From Syntrophomonadaceae bacterium (GTDB lineage Bacteria; Bacillota; Syntrophomonadia; Syntrophomonadales; Syntrophothermaceae), in contig JARYMO010000015.1 in the NCBI GenBank assembly GCA_029907055.1, positions 1 to 14,007 on the forward strand: a stretch of 14,007 nucleotides of DNA, given 5' to 3'. The translations under genes and the position numbers were made by a program. Below the pieces are notes generated by a model. That model was not told the DNA's origin. It made no database searches and was given only the letters and a program-made list of their open reading frames with translations. The first letter of the stretch is position 1. Each line of letters starts with the position of its first letter. Shown here one piece after another: positions 6,855-14,007 of the stretch.

Positions 6855-7123
6855 ATGCTAGGCCCCCTTCCGTTGGCTGCAGGCGCCGGGCGGACGGCCT
6901 GCGCCGCCGGCAGCGCCCTCTGCCACCAGCATAGCACACCGGGTGGCAGCCTCCGGAAAGAGCGCCGGCGCTGCCCGCGCCCCGCGCTGGCGTGGTACGC
7001 CGGTCCGATGGGAGCAGCTGAGGCCAGCCTTCTCTCCCCGGCCCGGGCCGCCACGGCCGCGCGGTAGCACGTGATGCACAGGACCTCGCCGTTGGCCAGG
7101 GTGGGGGCGCCGTTAGGGTTCAC
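6818..7123 (-). CDS. Doubtful small ORF with a CxxC motif
   Basis: I do not recognise this ORF. From a GTG at 7123 it reads MNPNGAPTLANGEVLCITCY and then AAVAARAGE, a stretch with coding-like G/C-ending codons, a CITC pair and a purine-rich site upstream. After about 30 residues it turns into Arg/Ala/Gly-rich low-complexity sequence, and it overlaps the start of the carbonic anhydrase gene by 37 nt. It may be a short real peptide, a decayed zinc-binding protein, or an artefact of GC-rich DNA. This 420-bp spacer (6855-7277) otherwise holds only the carB promoter and leader. Confidence 0.25.
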   Translation of the reverse strand: MNPNGAPTLANGEVLCITCYRAAVAARAGERRLASAAPIGPAYHASAGRGQRRRSFRRLPPGVLCWWQRALPAAQAVRPAPAANGRGPSMCATSLTAGRRR

Positions 7124-7196
7124 GTGCAGGGCCCCCCGCCCCCGGGGCTGGTATTCTGTATTTCTTGCCGAGTATGCATTCACCGGCGGGCTGCTG

Positions 7197-7205
7197 TGGT
7201 ATAAT
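7197..7205 (+). promoter_or_regulatory. Extended -10 promoter of carB
   Basis: TGGTATAAT is a perfect -10 hexamer (7200-7205) with the TG extension. The best -35 is weak, TTCACC at 7179-7184 with 15-bp spacing, which fits an extended -10 promoter that does not need a good -35. It sits in a distinct A/T-rich island (about 7150-7215) in otherwise very GC-rich DNA. Transcription would start near 7212, giving a leader of about 65 nt that contains a 6-bp hairpin (7239-7244 with 7251-7256). Confidence 0.7.
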
Positions 7206-7277
7206 CAGGTTTTGGTAGACAGTGATGCCACGGCGGAGCCCGGCGCCGCAGCCGGGACGCGAACTGGGAGGGGAAAC

Positions 7278-10498
<3,221 letters not shown>

Positions 10499-10499
<1 letters not shown>

Positions 10500-10525
10500 G
10501 AGCGAGGGGACGCTTCTCTCGCTCC
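10499..10525 (+). repeat. REP-like 27-nt palindrome, copy 3, after carB
   Basis: GGAGCGAGGG (10499-10508) pairs with the segment 10516-10525 (ending CTCGCTCC) as a 10-bp stem with one G-T wobble and a 7-nt loop. The first base is the last base of the carB TAG stop. It has exactly the length of the elements at 6244-6270 and 6286-6312, and shares the core AGGGGACGCT with the former. No T-run follows, but the position suits a role in ending or protecting the carB transcript. Confidence 0.7.
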
Positions 10526-10566
10526 GCCATCTCAATATAGACAATAGACAGTACATCGAGTTCTCG

Positions 10567-10594
10567 CGAGGACCGCCTGGAAGGGCGGTCCTTG
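10567..10594 (+). terminator. Hairpin between carB and the HIT gene
   Basis: AGGACCGCC (10569-10577) pairs perfectly with GGCGGTCCT (10584-10592) around a 6-nt loop, and two more pairs, one of them wobble, extend the stem. Only a short CTTGG follows, so it is a weak intrinsic terminator at best. It could end carB transcription or be a leader structure of the following gene. I could not match it to a T-box or another riboswitch. Confidence 0.4.
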
Positions 10595-10657
10595 GCTCTG
10601 GGTAGGGAGTGTTGAGGAGTTCGTCTGCCGTCGCGAGATGCGGATCTGCGAAGGCCT

Positions 10658-11094
10658 GTGGACCGGGCCAAGGGCGACCGGGACCGCACCGACTTTCGCC
10701 ACTGGCCGCGCAGCGAAGCACCCCAGTCCTGCCCCTTCTGCCACGTGGACCGGGACCAGGTGGTGCAGTCGAACCGCCAGGTCTTTGCCATCCGTGACCG
10801 TTACCCGGTGACGGACGGGCACTTGCTCATCATCCCGTGGCGCCACACCGAAGACTACTTCTCCATGACCCGCGACGAACGGCAGGCGGCCGAGGAGATG
10901 ATCGTGAGACTGTCTTGGGAGATCCGCGTCCGGGACCCCGTGGTCAAGGGCTTCAACGTCGGCACCAACACCGGGAAGGTGGCAGGGCAGTCTGTCCCCC
11001 ACGCCCACATTCACCTCATCCCCCGTCGGAAGGAGATACGCCCAACCCAAAGGGCGGGGTGCGGGGGGTCATTCCTGAGAAAATGTCCTACTGA
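10658..11094 (+). pseudogene. HIT-family nucleotide hydrolase, broken by a one-base frameshift
   Basis: The N-terminal 125 residues are a clear HIT (histidine triad) protein, a family that hydrolyses or transfers nucleotidyl groups (Ap4A-type and AMP-lysine-type substrates). CPFC lies at 25-28, GHLLIIPWRH at 54-63, FNVGTNTGKVAGQ near 99-111, and the triad HAHIH at 115-119 holds the catalytic histidine. After HLIPRRK the frame goes wrong. The adjacent frame continues directly as GDTPNPKGGVRGVIPEKMSY and a TGA at 11092-11094, which is the expected C-terminus of this subfamily. Restoring one G in the AAGG run at 11030-11033 would give an intact protein of about 145 residues. Without it the frame runs on to 11263 with an unrelated basic tail. 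The GTG start at 10658 has only a weak GAAGG site and is uncertain. True mutation and sequencing error cannot be told apart here. Confidence 0.85.
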
Positions 11095-11495
11095 AGCCGG
11101 CTTGGCGGCTGGAGGCCCCGCGTCTGCTGGCCAAACGGGGAAGCGGGAATCTTGGAGGCTCCGACGCAAACAACTTGATTGGCGGGGGCATTCGACGCGA
11201 TTCGACAGATATCGACGTAATTGGCGGCAGGAGGAAGCGCAGCGAAAAGAGAAAAGAAACTGATGAGGGAGGTAGCGCGGGGCGCCCGCTGGCAGCGCGG
11301 ACGGTAATGAGGGTGGCGACTGCAAGGTCCAAGTCGAGCGCAGAGAGCGACCTCTTGTCAACAGGTGAGGTGCTTCCCGTTTCAGCAGGCAGCCCAGGCC
11401 TTGGAGAAATCCGATGTGCGCTTGGAGGAAGGCGGGAAGTCAGAAACCGTGACCGGGGTGTGCCTACGCCAACTTGCGAAAGGGTGAACGAGACA
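11095..11495. other. Spacer between the HIT gene and mrr; no gene recognised
   Basis: About 400 bases without a convincing gene. A frame open from 11175 into mrr exists, but its first 107 codons give an Arg/Gly/Ser-rich sequence unlike the Mrr family. Short related words (CTTGGCGGCTGGAGG near 11101, CTTGGAGGCTCC near 11153, ATTGGCGGCAGGAGG near 11220) recur without forming a clear repeat. I see no good promoter. The base composition shifts here from the strongly G/C-ending pattern to a more mixed one. Confidence 0.5.
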
Positions 11496-12437
11496 GTGGC
11501 AATTCCTGATTATCAAACCCTGATGAAGCCTCTTCTTCGCGCTATCGGTGATGGCAAAGTGCATGCCGTGAATAGTGTAATTAAACAGCTTGCAGATGAG
11601 TTTGGCCTGACGCCGGACGAGCGTATGACGCGCGTCCCCAGCGGTAATCAACCACTGTTCTCCAATCGAGTGTATTGGGCGGTCATGTACGTGAAGAAAG
11701 CGGGGCTCCTCGCCAGCCCGAGTCGCGGTGCCATTCAGATTACCGAAAGAGGCAGACAGGTTCTGACAGCCAACCCGGCGCGGATTGACAAAGACTTCCT
11801 CATGCAGTTCCCTGAGTTTCAGGCTTTTCGAGAAGAGAGCCGGGGTTCCGGGGACAAGACCAGCAAAGACGCCGCTAACGCTGTGGCTGATTCAAGTGCG
11901 AGCGAAACCCCGGAAGAATCCATGGAGAGGGCCAACTCCGAACTCCGCTCGGGCATGATATCAGAAGTACTGGAGAAAATCCGTGCCCTGACGCCCCGTG
12001 CGTTTGAGCAACTGGTGGTTGATGTGCTAGTCAAAATGGGCTACGGGGGACTCAACGAAAACCCAGGTCAGGTGGTGGGAGGCAGTGGCGACAAAGGTAT
12101 CGATGGGATTATCAGCCAGGACCCGCTTGGACTGGACCGTATCCATCTGCAAGCCAAGCAGTGGGGACAGCCGGTGGGCCGCCCGGAGGTACAGAAGTTT
12201 GTCGGTGCCCTACATGGCCAGGGTGCGCGAAAAGGGATTTTCATCACCTCATCGGAGTTCACGAAGGACGCGAGAGACTATGCGGAGCGGCTCGAGACCC
12301 GCGTCATCCTCATCGACGGTAAGAGGCTGGCGGAACTCATGTTTGCCTACAATGTGGGAGTAACCGCCGCTCGCCGATACGAAGTCAAGCGCATCGACAG
12401 TGACTATTTTGCGGAACTGGAAGGGACGATAGACTGA
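11496..12437 (+). CDS. mrr: Mrr-type restriction endonuclease
   Basis: This is a type IV-like restriction nuclease of the Mrr family, which cuts DNA carrying foreign methylation. With the GTG at 11496 the protein has 313 residues, close to the 304 of E. coli Mrr. It begins MAIPDYQTLMKPLL, the usual family N-terminus, and AAAGGGTGA lies eight bases upstream. A winged-helix Mrr_N domain covers about 1-100 (SNRVYWAVMYVKKAGLL, ITERGRQVL), followed by a polar linker. The Mrr_cat domain begins with LTPRAFEQLVVDVL at 165-178. The catalytic motif is GGSGDKGIDG with Asp203, then QAKQW at 219-223 containing the Q-x-K pair. GIFITSSEFTKDARDYA and a C-terminal DSDYFAELE also match. A GTG at 11484 is an alternative start. 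Codon use is less GC-biased than in the metabolic genes, consistent with transfer. Confidence 0.93.
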   Translation: MAIPDYQTLMKPLLRAIGDGKVHAVNSVIKQLADEFGLTPDERMTRVPSGNQPLFSNRVYWAVMYVKKAGLLASPSRGAIQITERGRQVLTANPARIDKDFLMQFPEFQAFREESRGSGDKTSKDAANAVADSSASETPEESMERANSELRSGMISEVLEKIRALTPRAFEQLVVDVLVKMGYGGLNENPGQVVGGSGDKGIDGIISQDPLGLDRIHLQAKQWGQPVGRPEVQKFVGALHGQGARKGIFITSSEFTKDARDYAERLETRVILIDGKRLAELMFAYNVGVTAARRYEVKRIDSDYFAELEGTID

Positions 12438-13006
12438 CTGTCTGAAACTCCGAGCAATACCGCTTGGAGGGGCCTCGCGGACGACACTGTCTTCCTCTCG
12501 CCTGCGGTCGCTGCAGGAGGAGGTATCGGCCGTCAGCCAGCGAGAAGAATGTTCACCCGTGCCTAGCCGAGTAATGCGGGGAGCTGAGGAGGGATTGTAC
12601 CCTGGCGACTCTTGGACATGATGGTCAACCTGGGAGCGTGTCAGCGCCTTCAAGGAAGGACAGAATCTGGCACGGTTCGCATGACGCTCATCGCGAGGCC
12701 TCATCCTCGATTGCACGGTACGTGGACTTCTACAACCACGGTCGCATCCCCTCAGAGCCGGGCCACCTGACCCCAGACGAGTTCCACCGGCGCCACTCTC
12801 TACTTACGGCAGCCTGACCGTGTTGATGAAACGGGGTGCACTACACCAACGTGGCTGACTTGAATTGCGCACACGGGCTGCTGGGCACTGACAGGTCAAG
12901 GTGAGCTATGGGCCGTTGTCGGTGTCGCAAAGTACATCCGGGATTGGCGTTGACGAAGATTTCGTAGAACGAGACACGTCTACCTGTGCGTACCGGGGTG
13001 AATTGT
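12438..13006. other. Spacer between mrr and the PLD-helicase gene, with transposase debris
   Basis: About 570 bases with no intact gene. The only recognisable content is the transposase C-terminal remnant at 12695-12817. Downstream, a 43-codon frame (12901-13032) overlaps the next gene but has no convincing ribosome site. I saw no clear terminal inverted repeats or target duplication, and no confident promoter for the helicase gene. The stretch looks like a scar of past insertion and decay. Confidence 0.5.
12695..12817 (+). pseudogene. Remnant of a DDE (IS3/rve-type) transposase C-terminus
   Basis: The translation contains SIARYVDFYNHGRI followed by PSEPGHLTPDEFHRRHS and ends at a TGA at 12815-12817. 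The pattern Y-x-x-x-Y/F-N-x-x-R-x(n)-G-x-L-T-P-x-E-F is the usual end of IS3-family and related rve-fold transposases. Only about 30 residues are recognisable. Upstream the same frame is open but no longer looks like transposase, and the catalytic DDE residues are absent. It is therefore a dead fragment. The exact IS family cannot be assigned. Confidence 0.55.
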
Positions 13007-14007
13007 ATGACTATCGATACAACTCAAATTAGTAACCAGCTGTCAGTGCATGAAAGCCCTGTTATCGACAACAATTCAATTTCAATGGTAGATGCGCTAA
13101 ACCAGCTCTTGCCTCTCGGCAATTGTCTCTCGGTGGCCGTTGGGTATTTCTACCTGAGCGGTTTCGACCTGATCCAGGACGCGTTTTCCCGCATTGCACA
13201 CAAAGGTGGGGTCAGGATCATTATGGGTAGAAGGACAGACCCTACAACCGCACGCGAGCTTGAGGCTGGGTTGGCTCTCACCAAGCCGGAGAAGCTGTTG
13301 CACGGCTCGACAGAGGACCTGGCTCCGGCTCAGGCGCTGAGGCTAGAGGTTATCAACGTTCCGTCGGGTTCGTCAGAGGCGAAAGTGGCGTACCGCCTGC
13401 GCGACTTAGTCAAGCAGGGGCTGGTCAGGGTAAAAGTTTACACCGGCCCCGCCGACTATTTTCACGCCAAAGTCTACTTGATCGGCCGCGAAGTCCAAGG
13501 AGACGGTTATGGAATAGTCGGTTCAAGCAATTTCTCAAGGGGGGGGTTCACTAGTAACAGCGAACTTAATGTCCTGACGAAGGACGCTTTTCCTAAGTTA
13601 GTCAAGTGGTTTGACACTCTCTGGGAATCTGAGCAAGTAGTGGATTATAGTCTGGACTTAATTGAGTTGATCGAGGCGAATATAGATCCGCCTACGGAGG
13701 AAAGGGAGGTAAAGAGGGAGGTAATAGAGGTGCTCGAGGATCAAGGAGAAGCTAGCGAACCAGGGGTACCCGTGTTGCCCCCCTACCTGGTCCTGAGAGA
13801 CTACCAAAAAATTGCGATTCGAGAGTGGTTCAAGACGGCTCGAGGTCGAGGCATTTGGGAGATGGCGACCGGCACAGGGAAGACAATTACTGCGCTTGCA
13901 GCTGCGGCATATTTCTGTAAGAAATATGGTCGTCTAGCCATAATTGTGGTCTGCCCGTTCCAGCACCTTGTTGAGCAGTGGGGGATGGAGGCAGAGCGTT
14001 TCGGCAT
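13007..14007 (+). CDS. PLD-like nuclease / superfamily 2 helicase fusion (partial, 3' end outside window)
   Basis: The first 333 codons of a larger protein are present, cut off by the window end. An N-terminal phospholipase-D-like domain spans about 25-210. It contains GYFYLSGFDLI at 46-56, the HxK motif His153-Ala-Lys155 in YFHAKVYLIG, then GSSNFSRGGF at 172-181 and Glu186 in NSELN. After an acidic linker (about 225-252), a DEAD/DEAH-type helicase starts at LRDYQKIAIREWF (263-275, Gln267 as the Q-motif residue). Walker A is MATGTGKT with Lys292, followed by the strand IIVVCPFQHLVEQW. Such fusions occur in restriction and phage-defence loci, where DNA unwinding or translocation is joined to PLD cleavage. 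The ATG follows GGGGTGA at 12995-13001 with ideal spacing. Codon use is far more A/T-tolerant than in the metabolic genes. The remaining helicase motifs and any C-terminal domain lie beyond the window. Confidence 0.88.
   Translation, partial: MTIDTTQISNQLSVHESPVIDNNSISMVDALNQLLPLGNCLSVAVGYFYLSGFDLIQDAFSRIAHKGGVRIIMGRRTDPTTARELEAGLALTKPEKLLHGSTEDLAPAQALRLEVINVPSGSSEAKVAYRLRDLVKQGLVRVKVYTGPADYFHAKVYLIGREVQGDGYGIVGSSNFSRGGFTSNSELNVLTKDAFPKLVKWFDTLWESEQVVDYSLDLIELIEANIDPPTEEREVKREVIEVLEDQGEASEPGVPVLPPYLVLRDYQKIAIREWFKTARGRGIWEMATGTGKTITALAAAAYFCKKYGRLAIIVVCPFQHLVEQWGMEAERFG

Noticed and set aside
7071..7277. Upstream in-frame start for carB
   Set aside because: It would add 69 residues before the universal N-terminus, start before the promoter, and ignore the strong ribosome site ahead of 7278.
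10567..10594. T-box or PyrR-type leader hairpin
   Set aside because: No T-box antiterminator sequence, specifier stem or PyrR loop consensus is present, and the next gene is not of that regulon.
11034..11263. HIT protein as an intact 201-residue gene
   Set aside because: The sequence after residue 125 matches nothing, while the neighbouring frame gives the conserved HIT C-terminus and a stop at 11094.
11175..11495. N-terminal extension of Mrr to a start at 11175
   Set aside because: The extra 107 residues are Arg/Gly/Ser-rich and unlike the family. A ribosome site and the canonical MAIPDYQTLM start occur at 11496.
12249..12716. 155-codon - strand frame across the end of mrr
   Set aside because: It overlaps the conserved Mrr catalytic domain on the other strand and has no recognisable motif.
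12901..13032. 43-codon frame overlapping the helicase start
   Set aside because: No convincing ribosome site, no recognisable motif, and the frame is open upstream only to a nearby stop.

Overview
The window reads as chromosomal DNA from a GC-rich, low-complexity-poor bacterium, most likely a GC-rich Gram-positive anaerobe of the Clostridia type (Moorella/Desulfotomaculum-like). This placement is an inference from strong GGAGG-type ribosome binding sites, frequent GTG starts, G/C-ending codons and a complete fatty-acid oxidation operon built on a glutaconate-type CoA-transferase. No rRNA, tRNA or CRISPR array is visible.

Positions 147-6245 hold a beta-oxidation module on the + strand: an MCAD-like acyl-CoA dehydrogenase, the two subunits of a class I (GctA/GctB-type) CoA-transferase, a thiolase and a 3-hydroxyacyl-CoA dehydrogenase in one tight operon. 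A hairpin plus T-run follows, then a separately preceded enoyl-CoA hydratase. Together these can activate a short or medium-chain acid by CoA transfer and carry it through dehydrogenation, hydration, second oxidation and thiolysis to acetyl-CoA. The electron-transfer flavoprotein needed by the dehydrogenase is not in view.

Positions 6330-10499 hold a gamma-carbonic-anhydrase/PaaY-like hexapeptide protein on the - strand and, divergently, a full-length carbamoyl-phosphate synthase large subunit (carB) without carA. A 420-bp spacer between them carries a good extended -10 promoter for carB and a doubtful small Cys-containing ORF.

Positions 10658-14007 look like the edge of an accessory or defence region. 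They hold a HIT-family hydrolase broken by a single-base frameshift, a Mrr-type restriction endonuclease, a decayed transposase tail, and the first 333 residues of a protein joining a phospholipase-D-like nuclease domain to a superfamily 2 helicase; this last gene runs off the end. Codon use becomes visibly more A/T-tolerant from about 11.2 kb onward.

The least expected structure is non-coding. Three 27-nt imperfect palindromes share one core and show compensatory changes in their arms. Two of them start inside the stop codon of the preceding gene, and a related hairpin overlaps the gctB stop codon. They resemble a REP-like or terminator-like hairpin family.
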